The notes below the pieces were generated by a model. It was not told the DNA's origin, ran no database searches, and saw only the letters and a list, made by a program, of their open reading frames with translations. From positions 124,001 through 188,000 of the forward strand of contig NZ_JALIRM010000001.1 of the NCBI RefSeq assembly GCF_022900255.1: 64,000 nucleotides of DNA, read 5' to 3'. The stretch comes from Lederbergia wuyishanensis. Its GTDB lineage: Bacteria; Bacillota; Bacilli; Bacillales; Bacillaceae_C. The position numbers and the translations under genes were made by a program. The first letter of the stretch is position 1, and each line of letters begins with the position of its first letter. Of this stretch, positions 45,589 to 53,797 are shown piece after piece.

Positions 45589-45921
45589 TTATGACAATAA
45601 TTTTCCAAAGTTTCTATCTTTAACTTAAGATTTCTCTACAAAATTACTGACATATCTGTTCAAAAATAAGAAACCTCTGATCCAAAAAGGAACCTTTTGC
45701 TCATCAAAACAATTACACGTCGCCGATAGAAAAAACCTTACGCTTTTTAAAATATTAAGGTCCCGCTCCCTATATTTAGCCATTCACTTCCACATATCTT
45801 AAAAACATCCCATTATCATTCATAATTTATCAAATGTAGTGAAAAATATTGATAACCTTACTATCTTTTCTGTAACCGAATTGTAGAAATCTACACATAA
45901 TGCTTAATCTGGGAGGAGTCC
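45589..45921. other. Intergenic region upstream of the spoVA set
   Basis: No gene seen on either strand. A perfect palindrome TGTAGAAATCTACA-type element (arms TGTAGA/TCTACA, 45882-45895) lies about 27 bp before the next start. A forespore SigG promoter is expected here but I could not pick one with confidence. Confidence 0.4.
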
Positions 45922-46395
45922 ATGATCAAAAAAATACTTGTCTCCGTTTTATTATGTTCAATGCTAATATCAAGCGGATGTTCAAATCAACCTAGCGAAA
46001 AAAAGAGTAATGTATCTTTAGTCAAGAAGACACAACCAGCTCCTATAGAAATCACCTATAAAAAAAAGGAAAAATCTATTGCTTTCCAAGTTAGAGAAAA
46101 GATGAAAAAGATTAACGAAATTTATGATGTAGCTATTATTGAAGGTGACCACAAAATATTAGTGTCTTACAAAGTGAAGCATCTTCAGCGCTTTCGAATG
46201 AAAAAAATCGAGAAGGATTTAACGAAATTATTGAATAAAGAATTTCCTAAGCATAGCTTCGTCGTTTCAAGTGATTATAAAATATTTCTTGAGGCCATTC
46301 GCTTAAAGGAAGATTTAGAAGACGGAAATATATCAAATAAGGAAGCAAAAAAGCGCTTTGAGAAGCTTATTAAACTAAAGAAGGAAATGACATAA
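45922..46395 (+). CDS. YhcN/YlaJ-type sporulation lipoprotein
   Basis: 157 residues. Signal peptide with lipobox LISSGC (Cys ~20), so membrane-anchored. The rest, KSIAFQVREKMKKINEIYDV, ALIIEGDH-like strand IIEGDHKILVSYKV and a charged helical end, follow the YhcN/YlaJ fold found in spore inner-membrane lipoproteins and in the second type of spoVA operon. GGGAGGAG precedes the ATG. One base separates its stop from spoVAC, so it is the first gene of that operon. Confidence 0.82.
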   Translation: MIKKILVSVLLCSMLISSGCSNQPSEKKSNVSLVKKTQPAPIEITYKKKEKSIAFQVREKMKKINEIYDVAIIEGDHKILVSYKVKHLQRFRMKKIEKDLTKLLNKEFPKHSFVVSSDYKIFLEAIRLKEDLEDGNISNKEAKKRFEKLIKLKKEMT

Positions 46396-46396
46396 A

Positions 46397-46873
46397 ATGG
46401 CTCAAAAAAATAAAACAAAAACTCCCGAACAAATTAAATATGATGCAATGCAAAAGAAGCATGAACTCAAAAGACCTATTTTAAAAAATTGTATTCGTGC
46501 TTTTTTCGTTGGCGGAACAATTTGTTTAATTGGTCAAGCGATTACTTATTTGTATATTTATTATTTTGATTTTACCGAAAAGACAGCGGGAAACCCAACG
46601 GTGGCAACAATGGTTTTTATAGCTATGCTTTTAACCGGTTTTGGCATTTACGATAGATTAGGTCAATTTAGCGGGGCTGGGAGTGCTGTCCCTGTAACAG
46701 GATTTGGTAATGCAGTTATATCTTCCGCAATCGAGCATCGAACAGAAGGATTTGTATTAGGGGTGGGGGGAAATATATTTAAACTTGCGGGTTCTGTTAT
46801 CGTTTTTGGAGTTTTTTCAGCATTTGTAGTAGCGCTTGTAAAAACCTTCATTCTTCAATGGGGGGGATTCTAA
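46397..46873 (+). CDS. spoVAC: Stage V sporulation protein AC
   Basis: 158 residues with about four membrane helices. RAFFVGGTICLIGQAITYLY, LLTGFGIYDRLGQFSGAGSA and VPVTGFGNAVISSAIEHR are the SpoVAC/SpoVAE-type repeats. SpoVAC is a mechanosensitive channel component for dipicolinic acid (DPA) passage into and out of the spore. Its TAA overlaps the start of spoVAD (TAATG). Confidence 0.95.
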   Translation: MAQKNKTKTPEQIKYDAMQKKHELKRPILKNCIRAFFVGGTICLIGQAITYLYIYYFDFTEKTAGNPTVATMVFIAMLLTGFGIYDRLGQFSGAGSAVPVTGFGNAVISSAIEHRTEGFVLGVGGNIFKLAGSVIVFGVFSAFVVALVKTFILQWGGF

Positions 46874-47889
46874 TGCTTCAAGGTTCGCAAACATGGGTTT
46901 TTCAAAATCAACCAGTCATTCTTTCTACAGGAGTCGTCGGTGGCCCCTTTGAGAAGGACTCCAACGTTGCCAACGATTTTGATAAATTTCATGATGATTT
47001 ATGGATGGGACAAGATTCATACGAAAAAGCTCAGCGTGTTTTGTTGGAAGATGCAGTACAGATTGCGCTACGGAAAAAAGGAATAAAAGAAGATGCTGTT
47101 CAATTTTTTCTTGCAGGTGATTTAATTAACCAGATTACTCCTACAAGTTTTGCAGCTAGGACAAATCAAATTCCCCATCTTGGACTTTTTAGTGCATGTG
47201 CAGTATCCACACAAGGCCTTGCACTTGCTGCTATGATCATTAATAATGGCGGTGCTAAGCATATTCTTACGGGAGCAGCGAGTCATAACGCATCTGCTGA
47301 AAAGCAATTTCGCTATCCAACTGAATACGGTGGACAAAAACCTCCTACAGCACAATGGACAGCTACTGGTGCAGGAGTCGGATTAGTCAGTACAAATGAT
47401 AATATTCGAAACCCTCATCCTCGAGTAGTTGCAGCTACAATTGGAAAAGTAGTAGATTTAGGGCTTACTGATCCTTTTAATATGGGAGGAGCAATGGCAC
47501 CAGCTGCTGTCGATACGATACAGCGCCATTTTTTTGATTTAAAAAGAGACCCTTCATATTACGATTTAATTATTACTGGGGACCTAGCAGAAATTGGAAG
47601 AAACGTAGCCCTAGAATTATTTCGTGAAAAAGGATTAAACATTGAGGAGCAAAAATTTCAAGATTGCGGTTTACTGCTTTATAGTCCAGAACAAGAGGTA
47701 TTTGCAGGAGCGAGTGGTCCAGGATGTTCTGCTACAGTTATGTATGGTCATTTACTAAATCAAATGGCTAAAGGGGTATATAAGCGCATATTAGTCGTTG
47801 CGACAGGAGCTTTACTTTCGCCATTATCATTCCAGCAAAAAGAAAGCATACCATGTATTGCCCATGCAGTAGCCATTGAATTTAATTAA
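46873..47889 (+). CDS. spoVAD: Stage V sporulation protein AD
   Basis: 338 residues, thiolase-like fold without catalytic function; SpoVAD binds DPA. WVFQNQPVILSTGVVGGPFE, FSACAVSTQGLALAAMII and GCSATVMYGHLLNQMAKGVY are conserved. ATG 46873 overlaps the spoVAC stop and has GGGGGGA upstream; the in-frame ATG at 46858 is rejected because the family starts here. Confidence 0.95.
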   Translation: MLQGSQTWVFQNQPVILSTGVVGGPFEKDSNVANDFDKFHDDLWMGQDSYEKAQRVLLEDAVQIALRKKGIKEDAVQFFLAGDLINQITPTSFAARTNQIPHLGLFSACAVSTQGLALAAMIINNGGAKHILTGAASHNASAEKQFRYPTEYGGQKPPTAQWTATGAGVGLVSTNDNIRNPHPRVVAATIGKVVDLGLTDPFNMGGAMAPAAVDTIQRHFFDLKRDPSYYDLIITGDLAEIGRNVALELFREKGLNIEEQKFQDCGLLLYSPEQEVFAGASGPGCSATVMYGHLLNQMAKGVYKRILVVATGALLSPLSFQQKESIPCIAHAVAIEFN

Positions 47890-47915
47890 AAATTAATCGA
47901 AAAGGAGTGAAGCAT

Positions 47916-48272
47916 ATGCTCGCAATGTTTTTTTGGGCTTTCGTGATTGGTGGATTAATTTGTGTAATTGGTCAATTAATGTTTGATGCAGCAAAATTAA
48001 CTCCAGCACACACTTTAAGCATTTTAGTTAGTGCAGGAGCAGTTTTGGCGGGCTTTGGTCTTTATGAACCTCTTATTGATTTTGCTGGAGCAGGGGCTAC
48101 GATTCCGATCACAAGTTTTGGAAACGCACTTGTCAACGGGGCCATGCTGGAAGCTGAGAGACATGGAATTGTAGGTGTTATTACAGGAATGTTTGAAGTA
48201 ACTTCTTCAGGTATATCTGCTGCAATCATTTTCGGTTTTATCGGAGCACTTATATTTAAACCAAAAGGATAA
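47916..48272 (+). CDS. spoVAE: Stage V sporulation protein AE (AEb type)
   Basis: 118 residues. FFWAFVIGGLICVIGQLMFD, SAGAVLAGFGLYEPLIDFAG and GATIPITSFGNALVNGAMLE match SpoVAEb, a membrane part of the DPA channel. ATG 47916 with AAAGGAG 8 bp upstream. It ends the spoVA set: no spoVAA, AB, AEa or AF is present here, so this is the short CDE-type operon. Confidence 0.94.
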   Translation: MLAMFFWAFVIGGLICVIGQLMFDAAKLTPAHTLSILVSAGAVLAGFGLYEPLIDFAGAGATIPITSFGNALVNGAMLEAERHGIVGVITGMFEVTSSGISAAIIFGFIGALIFKPKG

Positions 48273-48309
48273 TAAGGCGATTTTTTTATCTTGCAACAAA
48301 TTCGCCCAA

Positions 48310-48337
48310 ACAGAATACACTTTCATCACATAAATTA
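48310..48337 (+). promoter_or_regulatory. Predicted SigK promoter of the YjcZ-type gene
   Basis: AC (48310-48311), 17 bp, CATAAATTA (48329-48337): full consensus match. Confidence 0.65.
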
Positions 48338-48369
48338 TTAAAGATATAACAGAAGTGAGGTGAAAGTCT

Positions 48370-48519
48370 ATGTTTGGATATGGATATGGCGGTTTCGGAG
48401 GTTTCGGTGGCTGCGGTTATGGCGGCTATGGAGGAGGCTTCTATGGGGGCAATGCGTTTGTTTTGATTGTTGTTTTGTTCATCTTGTTAATCATTGTCGG
48501 AGCTAGCTTTTGCATTTAA
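48370..48519 (+). CDS. YjcZ family sporulation protein
   Basis: 49 residues: a Gly/Tyr/Phe-rich head (MFGYGYGGFGGFGG, Cys, then GYGGYGGG) and a hydrophobic tail (FVLIVVLFILLIIVGASFCI). This two-part layout is that of the YjcZ-family small sporulation peptides common in Bacillus. GAGGTGAAAG is the ribosome site, a SigK-type promoter is ~35 bp upstream, and a terminator follows. Confidence 0.85.
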   Translation: MFGYGYGGFGGFGGCGYGGYGGGFYGGNAFVLIVVLFILLIIVGASFCI

Positions 48520-48530
48520 AACGTAAGAAT

Positions 48531-48567
48531 GATGGAATGCACCAATATGTGTATTCCATCTTTTTTT
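48531..48567 (+). terminator. Terminator after the YjcZ-type gene
   Basis: GATGGAATGCAC pairs with GTGTATTCCATC-type arm (48531-48560) and seven Ts follow. Confidence 0.88.
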
Positions 48568-48636
48568 CTTTCCCATTTCACTTATTGAGCATCAGCTTCA
48601 TATCATATAAAGATGAAAGGGAGGGAGCGGCTAGTA

Positions 48637-48888
48637 ATGGAAAATCAATTTTTCAAAAACATTGAAAAGAAAACCGGAGTTAATATGAATGATATCTTTG
48701 AATTAGCCAATTCTCTGCAAAATGCTAATTTCAAAGATGAGAAAACGGTTCGTGGAATCATAAAAAGGGTGTCAGAATTGGCAAATAAACCTGTACCAAA
48801 AGAGCTGGAAGACAAGATGGTGCAAACCATTATCAATGATGGCAGTAAGCTTGATTTAAGTGCCATTAGCAAAATGATGAATAAGTAA
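48637..48888 (+). CDS. spoVIF: Stage VI sporulation protein F
   Basis: 83 residues. MENQFFKNIEKKTGVNMNDI, SLQNANFKDEKTVRGIIKRV and KPVPKELEDKMVQTI match SpoVIF (YjcC), a late mother-cell regulator acting with GerE on coat genes. ATG 48637 is the family start; GGGAGGGAG lies ~10 bp upstream. An in-frame ATG at 48613 lies inside that ribosome-site region. Confidence 0.92.
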   Translation: MENQFFKNIEKKTGVNMNDIFELANSLQNANFKDEKTVRGIIKRVSELANKPVPKELEDKMVQTIINDGSKLDLSAISKMMNK

Positions 48889-48897
48889 ATTAGAACT

Positions 48898-48933
48898 AAA
48901 TAGCTACTCACCTGTTGGGTAGCTATTTTGTTT
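48898..48933 (+). terminator. Terminator after spoVIF
   Basis: AAATAGCTAC/GTAGCTATTT, 11-nt loop, then TGTTTGG. Confidence 0.82.
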
Positions 48934-48998
48934 GGAATTATGTTTATTTTACTAGAATGAGGGTATAGTGAAAGAAATTACTTGTAGGGGTGAGGACG

Positions 48999-49217
48999 AT
49001 GGGCTATATTGCACCTATAACAAATTATCAATACGTGCAATACCAGGAAAGAGTGAGGGCAAAAGAGAAAAAAATGGATCCTTACCCAATAAATAAAGTT
49101 CAGAAAATTAGTTTGAACCCTCAAAACGACTATAATATCATGAATGGGAAAAATAATTCTATAACAATTGAAAAAATAATTACAGGAAAAGGAAGGCATT
49201 TCAGCGAATATGTATAA
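48999..49217 (+). CDS. Small soluble protein (72 aa), unknown
   Basis: MGYIAPITNYQYVQYQERVR, then AKEKKMDPYPINKVQKISL and an end KGRHFSEYV. GGGGTGAGG directly precedes the ATG at 48999 at suitable distance. Tyr/Gln-rich start, no hydrophobic segment. The neighbourhood (spoVIF) suggests a sporulation link but there is no direct evidence. Family not recognised. Confidence 0.65.
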   Translation: MGYIAPITNYQYVQYQERVRAKEKKMDPYPINKVQKISLNPQNDYNIMNGKNNSITIEKIITGKGRHFSEYV

Positions 49218-49246
49218 CAGCATATTTAGAAAGGAATGTCTTTTTT

Positions 49247-50140
49247 ATGTTAACGAAAATATCAGATTCTTGTTTTTATATAAAAGGTCATGTAAATATT
49301 GGATATATTACTAAAAATGAAGAAGGATTATTAATCGATTGTGGATTGGATAAGGGAGCAGCCAAAAAAATCATTAAAATCCTTAAAGAACATAACCTTC
49401 CACTGAACTATTGCATTATAACTCATGGCCATGTCGATCATTATGGAGGAGCTGCTCAATTACAAAAGGAATTAGAAATTGAGCTTTATTCTACAAAGCT
49501 TGAATCATCATTTGTTACGAATCCAATTCTTGAGCCGATTTATTTATGGAATGGAGCCATGCCAATCAAAGAATTGCGAAACAAATTTTTAGAAGGGGAA
49601 GCTGCTTCAATTGCAGGTTTTTTGCATGAGGGAATCCAGAAGATAGGACCATTTTTATTTGAAGTACTGCCATTTCCAGGGCATAGCTATGGACAAATTG
49701 GAGTATTGATTGATGAAATATTATTTGCAGCTGATTCTTATTTTGGGATAGATGTGTTAAAGAAACATAAAGTTCCCTTTATTGTAGACGCTAAGGAGAC
49801 GTTGGAGACGTTAAAAAAAATACTTAATTATAGCTTTCAAGGAGCGTTACCTGGGCATGGCGATTATGAAACAGATATTAGAGAAACAATTTATGCCAAT
49901 ATAGAATGTCATGAAAATATTCTAAAATTCTTGTCTTCAAGTTTTCAGGGCCAAGAGAATGGTATTTCAATGGAGGATTTACAATCACTCTTTTTTAACC
50001 AATTTGAATTGTATCCTGCCAATATTGGCTCATGGCTCTTATATAGAACGTCCTTTACCGCGTATATCTCCACTTTAATTGAAAGAGGAAACATTACTAT
50101 TTCCATTAATGAAAACAAACTATGGCTGCAATGCTCATAA
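49247..50140 (+). CDS. MBL-fold metallo-hydrolase
   Basis: 297 residues. Metal ligands: THGHVDHYGG (HxHxDH), FPGHSYGQ (His), AADSYFG (Asp) and LPGHGDYE (His). The C-terminal ~80 residues form an extra helical domain as in glyoxalase-II-like or beta-lactamase-related hydrolases. Substrate unknown. AAAGGAATG precedes the ATG. Ends at a bidirectional terminator. Confidence 0.9.
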   Translation: MLTKISDSCFYIKGHVNIGYITKNEEGLLIDCGLDKGAAKKIIKILKEHNLPLNYCIITHGHVDHYGGAAQLQKELEIELYSTKLESSFVTNPILEPIYLWNGAMPIKELRNKFLEGEAASIAGFLHEGIQKIGPFLFEVLPFPGHSYGQIGVLIDEILFAADSYFGIDVLKKHKVPFIVDAKETLETLKKILNYSFQGALPGHGDYETDIRETIYANIECHENILKFLSSSFQGQENGISMEDLQSLFFNQFELYPANIGSWLLYRTSFTAYISTLIERGNITISINENKLWLQCS

Positions 50141-50144
50141 ATAC

Positions 50145-50179
50145 AAAAAAGCCTTGGTATGAAGATACCAAGGCTTTTT
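50145..50179. terminator. Bidirectional terminator (MBL gene / yjcF)
   Basis: AAAAAGCCTTGGTAT pairs perfectly with ATACCAAGGCTTTTT around GAAG. Confidence 0.95.
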
Positions 50180-50181
50180 AG

Positions 50182-50610
50182 TTACATTTTAATATTTTTC
50201 TCCATCGTCTTATGTGGAATTCCAGCATCCATGAATTCATCGGAAACGACACTATAGCCTAATTTCTCATAAAATGGAATTGCGTATGTTTGCGCATTAA
50301 GCTTTAGTGTAGCAATTCCAATTTCTTTCGCATAGTTCTCTATTGCAATCATAATGAACTTCCCAGCACCAGTACCGCGGTAGTCCGATAATACACATAT
50401 GCGCTCTATCTTTCCTTTTCCGTCCAACAATCTAAAACGACCAGCACCAATTGGGGATCCTTCAGAATATAGAATAAAATGATCAGAATGATTTTCAAAC
50501 TCGTCTATTTCAAGTTCATATGGTACCTTTTGTTCTTCTACAAAAACTGTTTTTCTTATGTTAAATGCTTCTTGAAGCTGAGCTTCTGTATCAACTTTCA
50601 AAACTTTCAT
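50182..50610 (-). CDS. yjcF: GNAT family N-acetyltransferase, YjcF-like
   Basis: 142 residues, GNAT fold. ERICVLSDYRGTGAGKFIM is motif A with the acetyl-CoA loop R-G-T-G-A-G; NAQTYAIPFYEKLGY is motif B. The EAFNIRKTVFVEEQKVP start is shared with the ElaA/YjcF group. Acceptor unknown. It starts 3 bp after yjcG ends, so both are one operon. Confidence 0.9.
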   Translation of the reverse strand: MKVLKVDTEAQLQEAFNIRKTVFVEEQKVPYELEIDEFENHSDHFILYSEGSPIGAGRFRLLDGKGKIERICVLSDYRGTGAGKFIMIAIENYAKEIGIATLKLNAQTYAIPFYEKLGYSVVSDEFMDAGIPHKTMEKNIKM

Positions 50611-50612
50611 AA

Positions 50613-51128
50613 TTACTGGTGATCCCTTCCTAAACGAAATGTTTCATATACTGACCAAGAATCATTTTCTAATTGATAGACCAAATGAAAACGGTCTATT
50701 ATTTCTTCATGCTCGATTCCAAGCATACGTAAAGAGCCGTACACATCTGAATGTTCATCATTCGATAATTTTTGCGCGATAGTTACATGGGGAACAAAAG
50801 GATGTGATGGTTCCCCCCCTGGAAGTTGCTTGTAGCAATCGTGATGCAGACTTGTTAATGTATCATTATTTTCTGCCTTAAAGTAAATAGTGTTCGTAAT
50901 AGGCTGAAAGGAGCTTACTTTATGGATTTTTAAATTAAATGGTTCATAGTTTTGAGAAATCTCTTCAAGTTTATCTGTCAAATTATCGGCATCCAAATCT
51001 GTATTAAATGCCTCTTTTAATGTTAAATGCGGAGGGATCAAGGCATAGTGAGGATCATACCGCTTCCGATAGGAGTTTGCCAGATCTTGTAACTTTTTAG
51101 ATGGAAAAATAACGATGCCGTATTTCAT
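50613..51128 (-). CDS. yjcG: 2H phosphoesterase family protein, YjcG
   Basis: 171 residues. Two His-x-Thr motifs, [11 protein letters not shown] and [10 protein letters not shown], mark the 2'-5' RNA ligase/2H phosphoesterase superfamily. [20 protein letters not shown] is the YjcG start. ATG 51128 with AGGAGG 8 bp upstream; GTG 51146 is not preferred. Substrate unknown. Confidence 0.92.
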   Translation of the reverse strand: MKYGIVIFPSKKLQDLANSYRKRYDPHYALIPPHLTLKEAFNTDLDADNLTDKLEEISQNYEPFNLKIHKVSSFQPITNTIYFKAENNDTLTSLHHDCYKQLPGGEPSHPFVPHVTIAQKLSNDEHSDVYGSLRMLGIEHEEIIDRFHLVYQLENDSWSVYETFRLGRDHQ

Positions 51129-51248
51129 TTTCTTTTCCTCCTTCACTGAGTGTCATGTTTTGCCAATTATAACATTCAATACCACTATATCAAACATTTA
51201 AATAACTTAACATAGGAACGATGGAGGTAATTTTTTGAAAAAGATGAA

Positions 51249-51968
51249 TTAACCAAACATTACCTCCAATGCTCTTTTTACATCGGGTTGCCAATATTTC
51301 CATGAATGACCTCCATCAAACTCATCATAGAAAGTTTGGAATCCTTTTTCTTTAAAAAGTTGATGAAGCTTCCTATTTGGTGTCAGGAAATCTCGATTAT
51401 TTGATATTTCTACAACTTTCTCCTCTTTTCCAATAACTTGGTAAACGTCAAGAAGAGAAGGATTTTGATGATTATTAACAGCATCAAGAACTGCGTCATT
51501 TACAAATGGAGAATGTAGAATTACTCGGCCAAATATATTTGGGTATTTTAAAGCAGACATTAATGAGACCGTTCCGGCTAGACTATCACCCATTAGTGTC
51601 CTACCTTTACCCATTCCTGTAGTTGGATATTCCTGATCAATCCAGGGCACAAGCTCGTGAGCCAGAAAACGAATATACGCTGGATTTTGTTCACCAGAAG
51701 GATGGTATTTATTTCTTCTATCCATTACATTTTTGTAATGCGAACCAACTATGATAATGTTTTCTATTTTCTTTTGATCAATTAGTTCATCAGAGTACCG
51801 TGCTAAACGCCCCATTTGAAAATAGTCTTTTCCATCTTGAACAATCAATAAAGAATATTTATAAAGTGGAGAAAATGAGGCAGGCAAATATACTAACAGG
51901 GACAATGTTTCACTAAGCTCTTTACTCTTAAAATCAATTTCAGTAATAGTTCCTTGCGGGAATGGCAT
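51249..51968 (-). CDS. yjcH: Esterase-family alpha/beta hydrolase, YjcH
   Basis: 239 residues, Fes/esterase-D type. Nucleophile motif LMGDSLAGTVSL, preceding LIVQDGKDYFQMG and IIVGSHYKNVMDRR, and the catalytic His in FDGGHSWKYW. No signal peptide. ATG 51968 chosen because GGAGGA is 6 bp upstream; the frame extends to 52040 without a ribosome site. Same order yjcF-yjcG-yjcH as in B. subtilis, read leftwards. Confidence 0.9.
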   Translation of the reverse strand: MPFPQGTITEIDFKSKELSETLSLLVYLPASFSPLYKYSLLIVQDGKDYFQMGRLARYSDELIDQKKIENIIIVGSHYKNVMDRRNKYHPSGEQNPAYIRFLAHELVPWIDQEYPTTGMGKGRTLMGDSLAGTVSLMSALKYPNIFGRVILHSPFVNDAVLDAVNNHQNPSLLDVYQVIGKEEKVVEISNNRDFLTPNRKLHQLFKEKGFQTFYDEFDGGHSWKYWQPDVKRALEVMFG

Positions 51969-52146
51969 TGTCATTCCTCCTAATAACTTGTTGATGAATA
52001 TTTTACCACAGAAATCTTCACTCTTAGGAAAATAATGCATGGTTGTTCTTCATATAGGTCCAAAGTCTTGAAAAATCCTTTTATTGTTCATTTAAAAGAA
52101 ATATATGATAAAATTGTGGACATAATTATCTAAAGGAGGAGAATAC

Positions 52147-53175
52147 GTGAAAAGAAAAAGTCTTTTTTTAGGTGCAGCGCTTATTATCCTGCTGTCCATC
52201 TTCTTAACCGCTTGTGGCGGTAGTCAAAAGGAAGGCGAAAATAATTCGGGTAGTAACAAAGGGACTGAAAAAGCTGAAGGTGGAAAAAAGGATTATGGAA
52301 TTAAATTCCTAAGTATCGCTACTGGAGGTACAGGAGGAACGTATTACCCGCTTGGTGGTAATTTTGCCAGTATCATTCAAGATGCAACTGGAATAGATTC
52401 AAATGCGGTTACTTCTAATGCATCTGCGGAAAATATGGCACTAATTAAGAAGGAAGAAGTAGAAGTTGCTTTTACGCAAACAGATATCGCCACGTATGCA
52501 AGTGAAGGTACGATGATGTTCAATGGTGAAAAAGTTGAAAATGTAAGAGGTCTTGGCACTTTATATCCAGAAACAATCCAAATCGTTACGACTGCAAAGT
52601 CAGGAATTAAATCTGTTGAAGATTTAAAAGGTAAATCCGTTTCTGTTGGAGAAGCTGGATCTGGAACGAGAGCTAACGCTGAACAAATATTAGAGATGTA
52701 TGGTTTGACTGTTGATGATCTGAAAGCTCGTAATCTATCTTTCGATGATTCGACTACAGGGATTCAAGATGGAACAATAGATGCTGCTTTCATTACAGCT
52801 GGAACTCCTACTGGGGCTGTTGAAGGTTTAGCTGCAACGGAAGATGTAGTTATTGTTCCAATTGATTCTGATAAGATAGATTCGTTGATTGAAAAGTATC
52901 CGTATTATGCAAAGGAAACTATTGGAGCTGGAACGTATCCATCTATAAAGGATGATGTTGAGACTGTAGCGGTCCAAGCTATGCTTGTTGTACGCAGCGA
53001 TTTGACAGATGATCTTGTCTACGATATCACTAAAGCTATTTTCGAAAATACTGATAAAATAGGTCATGCAAAAGGAAAGTTAATTAAAACAGAAAATGCT
53101 TTAAACGGAATGGGAATAGAAATTCATCCAGGAGCAAAAAAATATTTTGATGAAAAAGGCGTTTCAGCAAAATAA
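52147..53175 (+). CDS. TAXI family TRAP transporter solute-binding lipoprotein
   Basis: 342 residues. Lipobox ILLSIFLTACGGS (Cys ~23), then the TAXI fold: FLSIATGGTGGTYYPLGG, SNASAENMALIKKEEVEVAF, LKGKSVSVGEAGSGTRANAE and ETIGAGTYPSI. It binds the substrate outside the cell, probably a dicarboxylate or glutamate-like compound; the exact ligand cannot be read. GTG start behind AAAGGAGGAG. First gene of a three-gene transporter operon. Confidence 0.93.
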   Translation: MKRKSLFLGAALIILLSIFLTACGGSQKEGENNSGSNKGTEKAEGGKKDYGIKFLSIATGGTGGTYYPLGGNFASIIQDATGIDSNAVTSNASAENMALIKKEEVEVAFTQTDIATYASEGTMMFNGEKVENVRGLGTLYPETIQIVTTAKSGIKSVEDLKGKSVSVGEAGSGTRANAEQILEMYGLTVDDLKARNLSFDDSTTGIQDGTIDAAFITAGTPTGAVEGLAATEDVVIVPIDSDKIDSLIEKYPYYAKETIGAGTYPSIKDDVETVAVQAMLVVRSDLTDDLVYDITKAIFENTDKIGHAKGKLIKTENALNGMGIEIHPGAKKYFDEKGVSAK

Positions 53176-53281
53176 TAAGGTGGAATACAGGAATAGACCG
53201 TTACAATACCCGGTCTATTCTTTCTACTTTAAAATTTTCGAACAATCACACATGTTAAGTAGAAATGTCGGAGACTAGATT

Positions 53282-53797
53282 GTGAAATATTTAAAAAACG
53301 TTTTAATAGTGTTTTTTTTATTTGGCATTTTTTGTATACCCTTCCAAAAATCTTTTGTAATTGAAAAAGAAAATACTGGAAAAATCCTCGCCTATTTTCC
53401 AATACAACAAACAAACAAAACCTTTCACATCCTTTATACTCATTCCATACATAAATCTGACGTGAAAGAGACATATAACATTTTAAATAACGGTACTATT
53501 CGCCTTATTGAAATCACTTATGAGGATACATCAATTGGAATGCCTTCTAATGCAGAGGAAGGTGAGATATTTGAAATGATTGATGGAAAATATGTGATTA
53601 GTAATATGAAAAGAGATTTTCAGTCAATAAGTATGCGGGTCGCTCAAGTAGTAGGTGACCACACTATAATCGTGAACGGGCACCAGATGCATTTTTCTCA
53701 GGTAGTGGCGCCGGGTTCATTAGTAAAGTTAAAAGTAAAACGTTTATCATTGTGGCAGTTATGGAGAGGAGTGAATATTGTTGGTAAATCAACATGA
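53282..53797 (+). CDS. DUF1850 protein of the TAXI-TRAP operon
   Basis: 171 residues. One N-terminal membrane segment (VLIVFFLFGIFCIPF) and a short extracytoplasmic domain with FHILYTHSIHKSDVKETYNI, the DUF1850 motif. DUF1850 genes typically sit between the TAXI binding protein and the fused permease, but their role is unknown. GTG start behind GGAG. The last 20 bp overlap the permease gene, so translation is probably coupled. Confidence 0.8.
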   Translation: MKYLKNVLIVFFLFGIFCIPFQKSFVIEKENTGKILAYFPIQQTNKTFHILYTHSIHKSDVKETYNILNNGTIRLIEITYEDTSIGMPSNAEEGEIFEMIDGKYVISNMKRDFQSISMRVAQVVGDHTIIVNGHQMHFSQVVAPGSLVKLKVKRLSLWQLWRGVNIVGKST

